From Desulfobulbaceae bacterium (GTDB taxonomy: Bacteria > Desulfobacterota > Desulfobulbia > Desulfobulbales > Desulfobulbaceae), in NCBI GenBank assembly GCA_026987195.1, contig JALSNC010000276.1:1-64000 (forward strand): 64,000 nucleotides of DNA, in the 5' to 3' direction. Below are positions 16,676-26,595 of this stretch, piece after piece. The notes under the pieces are model-generated. The model did no database searches and had not been told where the DNA came from. It worked only from the letters and a program-made list of their open reading frames with translations. Numbering within the stretch: position 1 is the first letter of the stretch; the number at the start of each line of letters is the position of its first letter. The position numbers were made by a program, and so were the translations under genes.

Positions 16676-18502
16676 TCAGCGATCAGCGTTCAGAAGCCGG
16701 GAGTTGAAAGACGTCTCCGGAGCCAGGGAGATCACGGTCCAGCCGGCCGCGGGGGCAGGCGGTTCCTCCACGGTGAAGATATGCAGCCTTTCCCGGGGAG
16801 AGATCGCGAAGAGGGGAAGGATCTCCCTGCCGTGACGCCGCCGCAGGGCGGCAAGGTCAAGGTCGTTGTCCAGCCTGGTGGCCATGGGTCGCCAGCCCCT
16901 GGCCAGCAGCGCCGACAGGCTGGAAAAGGTGACATCGCTGCCGAACAGGGTCTTGCCCGCCAGGTGGGGCGAGGCGCGCCGCTGCCGGGACAGGTCCTGT
17001 TCCTCCATGGTCTGCAGGGTGTAGACCTCGCGGGCACCGAATTCCATGCGGTAGTGCATGCAGGCCAGGGTATTGAGGGAGCCGTGGGCGGAAAGCGCCA
17101 GCATCCGGCCCATACCCACCAGGTCGAGCTGCCGGTCTGCCTGCTCCGAGACCGGGTTGCCGAAGAATACCCGCAGGCCCGCCTCCATGGCCCGCTCTAT
17201 CCGGTTGAGGCTGGTGTCGATGAGCAGGGGACGGAATCCGGCCTCCTGCAGGCTGCGGGCCAGGGCAATGGCCACATGGTTGGCGCCGATGACAAGAATA
17301 CCTCTGGGATCGGGTTCCGAGACACCGAGGGCCCGGGCAATGAATCCGGCCGTTGAACTCTGCAGCACCACCGTGGCGATGATGACCATGAAGGTCAGCG
17401 GTACCAGCAGGGGCGCCTCGGCGTGGCCGGCCTGCTCCAGGCGCAGGGCGAAGAGGGCCGAGATGGCGGCGGCGACGATGCCCCTCGGCGCCACCCACGA
17501 GAGGAGGTGGCGCTCGGGCCAGCTCAGGCGGGAGCCCAGGGCCGAGATCATGACGCCCAGGGGCCGGGCAAGAAACTGGATGGCCAGGAGAACGAAAACA
17601 GCGGGCCAGCCCAGGCGGACAAAATCGGCAAAATCGATGCGGGAGGCCAGGACGATGAACAGGACCGAGATGAGGAGCACGCTCAGGGACTCCTTGAAGT
17701 CGAGGATCTCTTCCACGTGGACATCCCTCATGTTGGCCAGCCACATACCCAGCACCGTGACCGCGAGGAGACCCGATTCATGGTGGAGGTGGTTGCAGAG
17801 CGTGAAGACGATGATGACCAGGGCCAGGGTGGCGACGTTGTGGAGATATTCGGGCAGCCAGTGGCGGCGCAGGATGGTGCCGTAGAGATAGCCGGCGCCG
17901 ATGCCGGAGCAGAGACCGACGGCGACAATCCTGGCAAAGGAGGCCACCGTGTTGCCCAGGGCGTTGCCGCCGCTGCCCGAGAGGATGAACTCGTAGACGA
18001 GCACGGCAAGGGTGGCCCCCACCGGGTCGATGACGATGCCCTCCCACCTCAGGACATTGGCCACTGCCGCGGTGGGACGGACGGTGCGGAGAAGGGGAAC
18101 GATCACCGTCGGCCCGGTGACCACGGTGATGGCACCGAAGAGAAACGAGAGCTGCCATGAGAAGTCCAGTGCCAGGTGCGTCACCAGGGTGGTGATGAGC
18201 CACGTCACCAGGACGCCCACGGAAACCAGGTTGCGCACCACCCTGCGCAGGCCGGCGATCTGGTGGAAACGCAGGGAGAGGCTGCCTTCGAAGAGGATGA
18301 TGGCCACGGAGAGCGAGATAAAGGGGAAGAGAAGAGGCCCGAACAGGAGGTTGGCATCGAGCACGCCCGTTACCGGGCCGGCCAGGATGCCTGTCAGAAG
18401 AAGAAAGAGGATTGCCGGCAGCCGGACCCGCCAGGCGATCCACTGGCAGAGGATCCCGGCAAGAACCACCAGGGAGATGGCAAGGGCGGCGTCTGTCTGC
18501 AT
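16676..18502 (-). CDS. CPA1-type cation/H+ antiporter with C-terminal TrkA-N domain
   Basis: A 608-residue membrane protein. Residues about 1-400 carry around 12 transmembrane helices of the Na+/H+ exchanger family, with GAITVVTGPTVIVPLL and EGIVIDPVGATLAV containing the ion-binding Asp region. Residues about 415-540 are an NAD-binding TrkA-N fold (RGILVIGANHVAIALARSL). Use of TrkA-N suggests NAD(H)-gated Na+ or K+ exchange. The start at 18502 follows AGGAG at good spacing. Co-transcribed with the AEC carrier. Confidence 0.87.
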   Translation of the reverse strand: MQTDAALAISLVVLAGILCQWIAWRVRLPAILFLLLTGILAGPVTGVLDANLLFGPLLFPFISLSVAIILFEGSLSLRFHQIAGLRRVVRNLVSVGVLVTWLITTLVTHLALDFSWQLSFLFGAITVVTGPTVIVPLLRTVRPTAAVANVLRWEGIVIDPVGATLAVLVYEFILSGSGGNALGNTVASFARIVAVGLCSGIGAGYLYGTILRRHWLPEYLHNVATLALVIIVFTLCNHLHHESGLLAVTVLGMWLANMRDVHVEEILDFKESLSVLLISVLFIVLASRIDFADFVRLGWPAVFVLLAIQFLARPLGVMISALGSRLSWPERHLLSWVAPRGIVAAAISALFALRLEQAGHAEAPLLVPLTFMVIIATVVLQSSTAGFIARALGVSEPDPRGILVIGANHVAIALARSLQEAGFRPLLIDTSLNRIERAMEAGLRVFFGNPVSEQADRQLDLVGMGRMLALSAHGSLNTLACMHYRMEFGAREVYTLQTMEEQDLSRQRRASPHLAGKTLFGSDVTFSSLSALLARGWRPMATRLDNDLDLAALRRRHGREILPLFAISPRERLHIFTVEEPPAPAAGWTVISLAPETSFNSRLLNADR

Positions 18503-18701
18503 GGTCTGACTCCTGGAAAAAAACGGGCCGGGGCAGGTGCGGCTGCGGCGGGGTGGTCGAAAATACCGGCCCATGATACCGTCATGCACCGGTTCGGGAC
18601 AAGGTTTTTTTGCCGGCCGTTCCGGCCGCACTCGCTGCCGGCGGCCCGAAACCGGGCAACGGGGCCGGGTGCTGACCGGCCGGGCATCGGTGTGTTGTTG
18701 C

Positions 18702-18730
18702 TTGACAAATCATCTTTTTCCAGTTATAAA
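18702..18730 (+). promoter_or_regulatory. Strong sigma-70 promoter for tRNA-Gly and the rimP-nusA-infB operon
   Basis: Consensus TTGACA (18702-18707), exact 17-base spacer, TATAAA (18725-18730). It is the only clear promoter in the 345-base spacer 18503-18847; the rest of that spacer shows no gene or repeat. Confidence 0.85.
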
Positions 18731-18847
18731 TACTTTCTCTAACTAAAGTGGTCCGAGCTGGAACCGGGCCACGGCCACACCGTTTGATGAAAATCATCGC
18801 GGACAGCATGCTACGTCCCGGACGATTTTCGGCACAGGAAATGACGG

Positions 18848-18923
18848 GCGGGTGTAGCTCAGTTGGCAGAGCACAAGCTTCCCAAGCTTGGGGTCGCGGG
18901 TTCGAGCCCCGTTGCCCGCTCCA
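18848..18923 (+). tRNA. tRNA-Gly (anticodon CCC)
   Basis: A 76-base cloverleaf. Acceptor GCGGGTG pairs with TGCCCGC (two G-U wobbles). The D arm is GCTC/GAGC, the anticodon stem CAAGC/GCTTG with loop TTCCCAA, and the T arm GCGGG-TTCGAGC-CCCGT. The CCA end is encoded (18921-18923). The anticodon CCC at the loop centre reads GGG. Confidence 0.97.
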
Positions 18924-19011
18924 CGCGTTGAGGCGCACCGCGTGTTCCGTGCCGCCGGCTGGCGGCTGATCGGGATTGCGGATCATACACCGGGATGACC
19001 GGTGTACGCAA

Positions 19012-19035
19012 AAGTGGGCTTTGCCCGCTTTTTTT
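19012..19035 (+). terminator. Intrinsic terminator or attenuator between tRNA-Gly and rimP
   Basis: AAGTGGGC and GCCCGCTT pair (one G-T) around TTT, followed by a T run. It separates the tRNA from rimP. No second promoter is obvious before rimP, so partial read-through or antitermination may feed the operon. The next 120 bases contain three CAGGTG direct repeats and no gene. Confidence 0.8.
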
Positions 19036-19157
19036 ATTGCCTAATATCCGAAAATCAGGGACCGGGGGGCCAGGTGTCAGGTGCCAGGTGGCGGGAGACA
19101 GGAAACAGGAAATTTCGTGCCGTCTGCGGCGAGTATCCGGAGGAAACCAGGCAGGTC

Positions 19158-19619
19158 GTGAGCAGGGGAACAGACAGGATCATCAACACCATCCGGGAGT
19201 TTGCCGAGCCGGTGCTGGCCGGCCTGGGGCTCGAGCTTGTCGAGATTCAGTTCCGGCCCGAGGCCCATGGCTGGGTGCTGCGGCTCTTCATCGACAAGGA
19301 GGGCGGTGTCACCATCGACGACTGTGCCGATGTGAGCCGCGAGATCAGCGCCTGGCTGGAGGTGGAGGATCTCATCGAGCACAGCTATCACCTGGAGGTC
19401 TCCTCGCCCGGACTGGAGCGGCCCCTCAGGAGGCGGCAGGACTTTGAGCGCTTCAGCGGCCGCAGGGCCAGGATCAAGCTGAAGGAGCCGGTGGGTGAAC
19501 AGAGGGTCTTTGTCGGCACCCTGGCCGGGCTCGAAGAGGAAATGGTGGTGCTCCTGGTGGATGGTCGGGAACACCGGTTTGCACTGAATATGATTTCCAG
19601 GGCCCGCCTCTCGCTGTAG
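19158..19619 (+). CDS. rimP: Ribosome maturation factor RimP
   Basis: A 153-residue cytoplasmic protein needed for 30S subunit maturation. An N-terminal alpha/beta domain (IREFAEPVLAGLGLELVEI) and the family hallmark DDCADVSREI, then YHLEVSSPGLERPLRR, leading to the SH3-like C-terminal domain. GTG at 19158 is the likely start: GGAGGAA lies about 13 bases upstream and the protein has normal RimP length. The longer frame upstream would run through the terminator hairpin. First gene of the conserved rimP-nusA-infB operon. Confidence 0.9.
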   Translation: MSRGTDRIINTIREFAEPVLAGLGLELVEIQFRPEAHGWVLRLFIDKEGGVTIDDCADVSREISAWLEVEDLIEHSYHLEVSSPGLERPLRRRQDFERFSGRRARIKLKEPVGEQRVFVGTLAGLEEEMVVLLVDGREHRFALNMISRARLSL

Positions 19620-19693
19620 AGGGTACCGCGGGCCGCAAGATGAGCGGGGCGGACGGAGCGCGGGCTGCGCCTGCCGGAGCTGGAGTGAAAAGA

Positions 19694-21238
19694 ATGTCAG
19701 GTACGGAAAATTTGAAACGGATTCTCGATCAGATCTGCCGGGACAAGGGGATTGACCGGTCCCTGCTCATTGATGCCATCGAGGAGGCTGTCCGTTCCGC
19801 GGTCAGGAAAAAGTATGGCAGTCGCCGGGACATCGAGGTGCAGTTCAATGAGGAGCTGGGGGAAATCGAAGTCTTCCAGTACCGCACCGTGGTGGAGGAG
19901 GTCTTTGACGAGGAGACCGAGATCTCGCTCGAGGAGGCCAGGAAACTGGATCCCGAGGTCGAGCTGGAGGACGATCTGGGCGAGAAGATGGACAATATCG
20001 CCGACCTCGGCCGAATCGCCGCCCAGTCCGCCAAACAGGTCATCATCCACCGCATGCGCGACGCCGAGCGCGAGGTGATCTATGACCTGTTCCGTGACCG
20101 CGAGGGCACCATTGTCAATGGTATTGTCCAGCGTTTTGAACGTGGCAACATGATCGTCAATCTGGGCCGGACCGATGCGGTCCTGCCACGGGAGGGCCAG
20201 ATTCCCAAGCGCTCCTTCAAGCAGGGCGACCGGATCAGGGCCTACCTCAAGGAGGTGCGTCAGGATACGCGCGATGCCCAGCTCATCCTCGACCGGACCA
20301 GCAACGAGTTTCTGATCAAGCTGTTCGAGATGGAGGTTCCGGAGATCGCCGAGGGAATCGTCCAGATCAAGGGCGCAAGCCGGGAGCCCGGCTTCCGGGC
20401 CAAGATCGCCGTGGTTTCCATCGAGTCGGATGTCGATCCGGTGGGTGCCTGTGTCGGCCTCAAGGGTTCGCGGGTGCAGAACGTGGTCCAGGAACTGCAG
20501 GGTGAGCGGATTGATATCGTGCCCTGGAGCCCTGATCCGGCCAAGTATGTCTACAATGCCCTGGCACCGGCCGATGTCTCCATGGTCATTGTCGACGAGG
20601 AGAACAAGTCGCTCCTGGTGGTGGTGCCCGATGACCAGCTCTCCCTGGCCATCGGCCGTCAGGGCCAGAATGTCCGGTTGGCGTCGCGCCTTCTGGGCTG
20701 GCGCATCGACGTCAAGAGCGAGTCCCGCTATGCCAACCTGGAGGACAGCGGCTACCAGAGCCTGCTGGCCGTGGAGGGGATTGACGAGAACCTGGCCGAC
20801 CGTCTCTTCGCCGCCGGCATCACCTCGGCCGCGGTTCTGGCCGGTACCGAAACCGACCGGCTGGTGGAGGTCGGCCGGCTTGAGCCGGAGCAGGCGGAAG
20901 AGATGAAGGCGCTTGCCGCTGATGTGGAGGTGCCCATGAGCGAGGCCGAGGCACTCTTTGCCCCGCGCGCAGGGGAGCAGGCGGAAGAGGCAGGGATGCC
21001 GGACGCGACGACGGATGCGGCAGGCGAAACCACCGCGGATGCACCGGCGGACGCTGCAGCCGGAACAGAGGATGCGCAGGCCGGTGCCGAGGCAGAGTCT
21101 GAAGGCGAAGAGGAGGGCGTGGCCGGGGAGTCACCGGCAGGCAACCGGCCGGACGGGGAGCCGGAAGATGGGGCCGGTGGAGGCGACGATTCGCCGGAAG
21201 ACGGACAGGAGAGCGGGACAGGAGAAGACGAGGCCTGA
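19694..21238 (+). CDS. nusA: Transcription elongation/termination factor NusA
   Basis: A 514-residue RNA polymerase-binding factor. N-terminal domain about 1-130, S1 about 135-200 (GTIVNGIVQRFERGNMIVNL), two KH domains about 205-345 (CVGLKGSRVQNVVQEL and LAIGRQGQNVRLASRL), then one helix-hairpin-helix region (LLAVEGIDENLADRLFAAG). It ends in an unusual tail of about 90 residues, almost only Ala, Glu, Asp, Gly and Pro. The start at 19694 follows GGAG. The stop overlaps the ylxR start (TGATG). Confidence 0.95.
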   Translation: MSGTENLKRILDQICRDKGIDRSLLIDAIEEAVRSAVRKKYGSRRDIEVQFNEELGEIEVFQYRTVVEEVFDEETEISLEEARKLDPEVELEDDLGEKMDNIADLGRIAAQSAKQVIIHRMRDAEREVIYDLFRDREGTIVNGIVQRFERGNMIVNLGRTDAVLPREGQIPKRSFKQGDRIRAYLKEVRQDTRDAQLILDRTSNEFLIKLFEMEVPEIAEGIVQIKGASREPGFRAKIAVVSIESDVDPVGACVGLKGSRVQNVVQELQGERIDIVPWSPDPAKYVYNALAPADVSMVIVDEENKSLLVVVPDDQLSLAIGRQGQNVRLASRLLGWRIDVKSESRYANLEDSGYQSLLAVEGIDENLADRLFAAGITSAAVLAGTETDRLVEVGRLEPEQAEEMKALAADVEVPMSEAEALFAPRAGEQAEEAGMPDATTDAAGETTADAPADAAAGTEDAQAGAEAESEGEEEGVAGESPAGNRPDGEPEDGAGGGDDSPEDGQESGTGEDEA

Positions 21239-21483
21239 TGCAGCGGGGTCATGTTCCCATCAGGACATGCCGCGGCTGCGGCCGCAGGGCGCCGAAGCGG
21301 GAGCTGGTCCGCCTGGTCCTGCGGCAGGGTCGCCTGATCGAGGATCCGGAACAGACCATGGATGGCCGGGGCGCCTACTGTTGCCCGGACGATACCTGCC
21401 GGCAGCGGTTTATGAACAACAGGAAGATACTGAGGTTGGCGTTTCGTAATAGTTCGTCGCTATCGGCAACCACCTTACCATAG
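21238..21483 (+). CDS. ylxR: YlxR/DUF448 family RNA-binding protein
   Basis: An 81-residue YlxR protein. It has the hallmark PIRTCRGCGRRAPKRELVRL, then GRGAYCCPDDTCRQRF. It binds RNA or associates with transcription/translation machinery and always sits between nusA and infB. The ATG overlaps the nusA stop. Its last dozen residues (NSSSLSATTLP and the stop) are encoded by a copy of the dispersed GGTAAWAGTTCA repeat, so the natural C-terminus was probably replaced when the repeat arrived. Confidence 0.9.
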   Translation: MQRGHVPIRTCRGCGRRAPKRELVRLVLRQGRLIEDPEQTMDGRGAYCCPDDTCRQRFMNNRKILRLAFRNSSSLSATTLP

Positions 21484-21485
21484 CC
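21448..21485. repeat. GGTAAWAGTTCA-family repeat copy inside the ylxR 3' end
   Basis: GTAATAGTTCGTCGCTATCG followed by GCAACCACCTTACC. This matches the left block of the repeat family; here it is translated as the C-terminus of YlxR and supplies the stop codon. Confidence 0.6.
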
Positions 21486-21539
21486 TACTTTAGGAAGTTT
21501 CGCCTACAGGCCTGACGAGAACGAGGACAGGAGTATTTG

Positions 21540-24272
21540 ATGAGCAGGGTCCGTATATACGAGCTGGCAAAGGAAGCCGGTGTCAAGAGCAAGGAGCTGG
21601 CCGACAAGCTGATCGCGATGGGGTATCCCATCAAGAGCCACAGCTCCACCGTTGACGACGACATGGCGGCTGATATTCGCCGCAAGGTCTTGCGTCAGGC
21701 GGTGACCGAGATGACGTCAAAACCTGTTGATGTCAAGAAACGCAGCACCGTGGTGCGCCGCAGGCCGGCCACGGTGGTCCGCCGCCGCTCCAAGGCACAG
21801 AAGGAAGAGGCGGCCAGGCAGGAGGAGGCCCGGGCCGCGGATGCGGCCGAGACCGAGGCCCGGGAACAGACCGAGGCCGTGGCCGGTGAGGCCGCTGCCC
21901 CCGAGACCGTTGCCGGAAGCCGGGAGACGGAAGCTGCCGGGACGGCTGCCGCCGGTGAGGAGCAGGTGGAGCCGCGGGAAGGCGGGCCATCGGAAGAGAT
22001 GGCCGCAGAGGAGACCGTCGGGACGGCCGCAGAGCCGGCCGACGAGACTGGCGAGGCCGCAGCGCCTGCTGAGGAGCGGGAAGCGAAGACAGAGGAGCCG
22101 GAGGCCGGGGCAGAGGCAGAGGCAAAGTCGCCCGAGCCTGCCAGGCGGCCCAGGGGCCTGGCCAAGGTCGTGGGCCGGGTGGAGATCGTGGTGCCGGAGA
22201 AGAAGTCGCGTCCGCCGCGGCGGCCTGCCCGGACCGGGCGGCCCCAGCCCGTGGGCGCGGGACCGGTTCCCCCGGCCGAACCCGGCAGGGCCGGCGGCAA
22301 GAGCCGCAAGAAGGGCAAACGGGTGGTGGCCATCGGCAACGGCGAGGGCGACCATGCCCGCAGGTTCGGCAAGGCCGGCCGCAAGGGGAGGCGGCGGATC
22401 GACTTCACCCATGGTGACGTGGAGTTCATGCGGCCGCGCAAGGGGCGCAAGAAACGGGACGCGGCCCGCAAGGAGAAGGCCCGGCAGCAGGTGGTGGCCG
22501 AGACCAAGGCCATCAAGAAACGGATCAAGGTGGTGGAGACCATCAGCGTCGGTGATCTTGCCAGACGCATGGGGGTCAAGGCCAGCGAGGTGATCGCCAA
22601 GCTGATGGGACTCGGTGTCATGGCCACCCTCAACCAGGCCCTGGACGTGGACACCGCCACCCTGGTCGCAGCCGACTTCGGCTACGAGGTCGAACAGGCG
22701 ATGACCGAGGAGCTGGAGGTTGCCGCCCTCCAGGAGCTGGAAGAGGAAAAGGGCGGCGAGCCGCAACCGCGGCCGCCGGTGATCACGGTCATGGGCCATG
22801 TCGACCACGGCAAGACCTCGATCCTGGACGCCATCCGCCAGACCGATGTCGCCGAGGGCGAGGCCGGCGGCATCACCCAGCACATCGGCGCCTACCATGT
22901 ACAGGCGCCCTCGGGTGACCTGACCTTTGTCGATACCCCCGGTCATGCCGCCTTTACCGAGATGCGCTCCCGGGGCGCCAAGGTGACCGACATCGTCATC
23001 CTGGTCGTGGCGGCGGACGACGGGGTCATGGACCAGACCAAGGAGGCCATTGCCCATGCCAGGGCCGCCGATGTTCCCATCGTGGTCGCGGTCAACAAGA
23101 TCGACAAGGACAATGCCGATCCGGAACGGGTCAAGCGGGAGCTGGGCGAGTTCGGGCTCATCCCCGAGGAGTGGGGCGGCGATACCATCTACTGCGAGAC
23201 CTCGGCCAAGAAACACATCGGCATCGAAAATCTGCTCGAACAGACCCAGCTCCTGGCCGAGATCCTGGAGCTGAAGGCGGATCCCGCCCGGCGGGCCCGG
23301 GGCACGGTCATCGAGGCCCAGCTCCATAAGGGACGCGGTCCGGTGGCCACGGTCCTGGTCCAGGAGGGGACCCTGCACGTGGGCGATTTCTTTGTCGCCG
23401 GCATGTACAACGGCAAGGTGCGGATGCTGATCAACGACCGCGGCGAGCAGGTCCAGGAGGCCGGACCTTCCATCCCGGTGGAGGTGCAGGGGCTCACCGG
23501 TGTGCCCGAGGCCGGTGACGAGTTCGTGGTCCTGGCGGACGAGAAGATGGCCAAGGCCCTGGCCCATTCCCGCCAGCTCAAGGCACGGGAGACCGAACTG
23601 GCCGCGGCCTCCAAGGTCTCGCTGGACAACCTGTTCGAGAAGATGGCCGAGCAGGAGGTCAAGGAGCTGCGGGTCGTGCTCCGGGCCGATGTCCAGGGTA
23701 CCCTGCAGGCCTTCGGCCAGGCAGCGGAAAAGCTTTCCACCGACGAGATCCGGGTCCGGGTCCTGCACGAGGGCACCGGTTCCATCACCGAGAACGATGT
23801 GCACCTGGCCGCGGCCTCCGACGCCATCATCATCGGTTTCAACGTCCGGCCCTCGGTCAAGGTCAAGGAGGTGGCGGAACGGGAGCAGGTGGATGTCCGT
23901 TCCTATGACGTCATCTACCATGCCCTGGAGGACATAGAAAAGGCCATGGTCGGCATGCTCGAGCCCACCTACGAGGAGCGGGTCATCGGCACGGCCGAGG
24001 TCCGCGAGACCTTCCAGGTGCCCAAGGTGGGCACCGTGGCCGGCTGTTTTGTCGTGGACGGCAAGATCGAGCGCAATGCCAGGGTACGGGTCCTGCGGGA
24101 CGGCGTGGTGATCTACAACGGCACCATCAAGTCGCTGAAGCGGTTCAAGGACGATGTCAGGGAAGTGGTTTCCGGCTACGAATGCGGCATCGGGGTCGAG
24201 AATTTCAACGACATCAAGGTGGGCGATACCCTGGAGGCCTATGTCCTCGATGAAGTGGAGGCAACCCTCTGA
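21540..24272 (+). CDS. infB: Translation initiation factor IF-2
   Basis: A 910-residue initiation GTPase that brings fMet-tRNA to the 30S subunit. A first IF2_N helix domain ([20 protein letters not shown]) is followed by a long Ala/Glu/Arg linker (about 60-320) and a second IF2_N ([20 protein letters not shown] near 335). The GTPase domain has [12 protein letters not shown] near 418, DTPGHAAF near 465 and NKIDKD near 519. Domains II to IV complete the protein. ATG 21540 follows AGGAG; a TTG directly before it is in frame but too close to the ribosome site. Confidence 0.95.
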   Translation: MSRVRIYELAKEAGVKSKELADKLIAMGYPIKSHSSTVDDDMAADIRRKVLRQAVTEMTSKPVDVKKRSTVVRRRPATVVRRRSKAQKEEAARQEEARAADAAETEAREQTEAVAGEAAAPETVAGSRETEAAGTAAAGEEQVEPREGGPSEEMAAEETVGTAAEPADETGEAAAPAEEREAKTEEPEAGAEAEAKSPEPARRPRGLAKVVGRVEIVVPEKKSRPPRRPARTGRPQPVGAGPVPPAEPGRAGGKSRKKGKRVVAIGNGEGDHARRFGKAGRKGRRRIDFTHGDVEFMRPRKGRKKRDAARKEKARQQVVAETKAIKKRIKVVETISVGDLARRMGVKASEVIAKLMGLGVMATLNQALDVDTATLVAADFGYEVEQAMTEELEVAALQELEEEKGGEPQPRPPVITVMGHVDHGKTSILDAIRQTDVAEGEAGGITQHIGAYHVQAPSGDLTFVDTPGHAAFTEMRSRGAKVTDIVILVVAADDGVMDQTKEAIAHARAADVPIVVAVNKIDKDNADPERVKRELGEFGLIPEEWGGDTIYCETSAKKHIGIENLLEQTQLLAEILELKADPARRARGTVIEAQLHKGRGPVATVLVQEGTLHVGDFFVAGMYNGKVRMLINDRGEQVQEAGPSIPVEVQGLTGVPEAGDEFVVLADEKMAKALAHSRQLKARETELAAASKVSLDNLFEKMAEQEVKELRVVLRADVQGTLQAFGQAAEKLSTDEIRVRVLHEGTGSITENDVHLAAASDAIIIGFNVRPSVKVKEVAEREQVDVRSYDVIYHALEDIEKAMVGMLEPTYEERVIGTAEVRETFQVPKVGTVAGCFVVDGKIERNARVRVLRDGVVIYNGTIKSLKRFKDDVREVVSGYECGIGVENFNDIKVGDTLEAYVLDEVEATL

Positions 24273-24283
24273 TCACTGCTGTC

Positions 24284-24685
24284 ATGGATTTTGATTTCAC
24301 CCTGCCCGGACTGGGCCGGCCGCGGAGTTCCCGGCCGGACCGTGTCGCAGAGGCCATCAAGAACGAACTGTCGGTCCTGCTGCTGCGGGAAGTGCGGGAT
24401 CCGCGCCTGGCGCGGGTGTCCATCTCCCGGGTTGTCATGAGCCCGGACCTCAAGCTGGCGAAGATCTTTTTCCTCGTCCCTGCCGGGACTGGCCATAAGG
24501 CGGCGGTAAAGGGCATGGAACGGGCGCGGGGGTTTTTCCGTACCCACCTGGCGCGGACCCTGAACCTGCGCTATACACCCTCGTTGAGCTTCTTCTACGA
24601 CTCCAGCAACGACGAGATCGAACGGATCGAGGGGTTGCTGCACCGCCTGGAGCAGGAAAGGGAAGACGATGTGTCCGGTTCCTGA
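24284..24685 (+). CDS. rbfA: Ribosome-binding factor A
   Basis: A 133-residue KH-like 30S maturation factor. Conserved segments: RPDRVAEAIKNELSVLLL near the N-terminus, EVRDPRLARVSISRVVMSPD, and the C-terminal LRYTPSLSFFYDSSND. It is placed 11 bases after infB and overlaps the following nrnA start by 17 bases, as in a compact operon. Confidence 0.92.
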   Translation: MDFDFTLPGLGRPRSSRPDRVAEAIKNELSVLLLREVRDPRLARVSISRVVMSPDLKLAKIFFLVPAGTGHKAAVKGMERARGFFRTHLARTLNLRYTPSLSFFYDSSNDEIERIEGLLHRLEQEREDDVSGS

Positions 24686-25658
24686 GGAGCTGCTCGCCGC
24701 GGTGCGCAGCCGGGGCCGGGTGGTGCTGGCCACCCATGTCAACCCGGACGGCGACGCCCTGGGGTCCCAGCTGGCACTGGCGGATATCCTGGCGGGGATG
24801 GGCAGGGAGGTGCTCTGCTACCTGGAGGAGCCGGTACCCCACCTCTACCGGTTCCTGCCCGGCAGTGAGCGGGTGGTGACGGATCTGGACAGGGTCTTCA
24901 CCTTTGTCGAAAAGGCGGCCGGCGATATCCTCTGCATCAGTCTCGACTGCGGTGATCTGCAGCGTCTGGGGAAGAGCGGCAGCCGGCTCGGCGCCATCCA
25001 TCCCTTTGCGGTCATCGACCACCACCGGGGCAACAACGGCTTTGGCGACCTGGCCTGGATCGAGGCCGACCGGTCCTCCACCGGCGAGATGGTCTATGAC
25101 CTGGCCATGGAACTGGGGCGGGATATTTCCCCTGCCGCCGCCACCTGCCTCTACACAGCCATTGTCACCGATACCGGTTCGTTCCGCTACGAGTCCACCT
25201 CCAGCCATACCTTTGCCGTGGCCGGCGAGCTCGTGGCCCGTGGTGTGCGGCCCGACGACATGGCGGCCAGGCTGTTCGACAACTACTCCGTGGGCCGGCT
25301 GCAGCTTCTGCAGCGGGTGCTGGCCACCCTGGAGATGTATGGTGGCAACCGGATCGCCGTGATCCGGGTGACCGCGTCGATGCTCCGCGAGACCGGCACC
25401 ACCCTGGAGGACACGGAGAATTTCATCAACCTGCCCCGGGCCGTGGATACGGTGGCGGTGGCGGTCTTTCTCAAGGAGAAGACAGGGGTTGTCTCCGTGA
25501 GCCTGCGGGCCAGGGGCGGTTGTGACGTCTCCAGGGTGGCGGCCCGGTTTGGCGGCGGCGGTCACCGCAATGCCTCCGGTTTCCGCATGGCCGGCCGCAG
25601 TCTCGACGAGGTTCGGGATCTCCTGGTGCCGGTCCTGGAGAAGGAGCTCGGGCAGTAG
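24669..25658 (+). CDS. nrnA: DHH-family oligoribonuclease / pAp phosphatase NrnA
   Basis: A 329-residue DHH/DHHA1 phosphoesterase that degrades nano-RNAs and 3'-phosphoadenosine 5'-phosphate. Motif I is THVNPDGDALGSQ near residue 20, motif II SLDCGD, the DHH motif VIDHHRG near residue 115, and the DHHA1 glycine-rich loop GGGHRNASGF near 296. The overlap with rbfA implies translational coupling. Located in the usual place between rbfA and truB. Confidence 0.9.
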   Translation: MCPVPEELLAAVRSRGRVVLATHVNPDGDALGSQLALADILAGMGREVLCYLEEPVPHLYRFLPGSERVVTDLDRVFTFVEKAAGDILCISLDCGDLQRLGKSGSRLGAIHPFAVIDHHRGNNGFGDLAWIEADRSSTGEMVYDLAMELGRDISPAAATCLYTAIVTDTGSFRYESTSSHTFAVAGELVARGVRPDDMAARLFDNYSVGRLQLLQRVLATLEMYGGNRIAVIRVTASMLRETGTTLEDTENFINLPRAVDTVAVAVFLKEKTGVVSVSLRARGGCDVSRVAARFGGGGHRNASGFRMAGRSLDEVRDLLVPVLEKELGQ

Positions 25659-25660
25659 CC

Positions 25661-26413
25661 GTGGCAGGACGACAGCCGGTGCTGATCGACGGCCAGGAGT
25701 TCGTGGCCGGTGTTTTTCCAGTGGACAAGCCCCGGGGGATGACCTCCTTTGCCGTGGTGCGCCGGGTCCGGCACCTGCTGGGCATCAGGAAGGTGGGCCA
25801 TGCCGGTACCCTGGATCCCTTTGCCACCGGCCTGCTGATCCTGTGCGCCGGCCGGCCGGCCACCCGGCATATCGAGCATTTCATGGCCGGCCGCAAGGAG
25901 TACCGGGCCCTGCTGCAGCTCGGCGTGGAGACCGAGACCCAGGACCCCGAGGGCAGGGTGACCGCCCGAGCCCCGGTGCCGGCCCTGTCCCTGGAGGAGA
26001 TCCGGACATGCCTCGGAGAGTTTGTCGGCAGGCGCATGCAGGCGCCGCCACCCTTTTCCGCGGCCAAGCACAAGGGCAAACCGCTCTATCACTATGCCCG
26101 CCGGGGAATCGTCATCGCCAAGGAGCCGCGGCCGGTGGAGGTGTACAGTATCGACTGCCTGGGCTATGATCCTGCCCCTGGTCGGCTTGACATCACGGTT
26201 TCCTGCAGTCGCGGCACCTATATCCGGGTGCTGGCCGCCGAGATCGGGGCCCGCATCGGTTGCGGCGCCCACCTGCTCGAATTGCGGCGAACCGCCAGCG
26301 GCGCCTTCAGCGTTGACGAAAGCGTGGACGGGGAACGGCTCTTTGCCGACAACGGACTGCACCACCTGCTTGCCGGTATGATTCCGGTTGAGGAGGCGGT
26401 GAAGAAATGGTAA
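25661..26413 (+). CDS. truB: tRNA pseudouridine-55 synthase
   Basis: A 250-residue TruB that makes the T-loop pseudouridine 55 in tRNAs. Catalytic Asp52 lies in GHAGTLDPFATG. Also seen: VDKPRGMTSF, QAPPPFSAAKHKGKPLY, and the SRGTYIRVLAAEIG segment. A GTG start at 25661 follows the nrnA stop by two bases. The C-terminal PUA domain is very short, as in many bacterial TruBs. Confidence 0.94.
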   Translation: MAGRQPVLIDGQEFVAGVFPVDKPRGMTSFAVVRRVRHLLGIRKVGHAGTLDPFATGLLILCAGRPATRHIEHFMAGRKEYRALLQLGVETETQDPEGRVTARAPVPALSLEEIRTCLGEFVGRRMQAPPPFSAAKHKGKPLYHYARRGIVIAKEPRPVEVYSIDCLGYDPAPGRLDITVSCSRGTYIRVLAAEIGARIGCGAHLLELRRTASGAFSVDESVDGERLFADNGLHHLLAGMIPVEEAVKKW

Positions 26414-26429
26414 CGTAAAATGAAAATTC

Positions 26430-26472
26430 GGCATGTCAGCGGTCCGGCAAGAGACTGCTGGCATGCCTTTTT
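26430..26472 (+). terminator. Intrinsic terminator between truB and rpsO
   Basis: GGCATGTCAGC (26430-26440) pairs with GCTGGCATGCC (26457-26467), with one T-G wobble, and is followed by five T. It separates rpsO from the truB operon; any rpsO promoter must lie in 26473-26580, where I see no strong match. Confidence 0.85.
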
Positions 26473-26595
26473 GCCGTTTTCCCGGGACATCCCCTCTGGC
26501 CCGGAACCGGAAGCGGCCGTATCCAGACTCCAGCGGAGGCTGAGGGACAACAAGGCTTCCCTGGCAGCGGAAGGAACCCATCAGGAGGTTTTATT

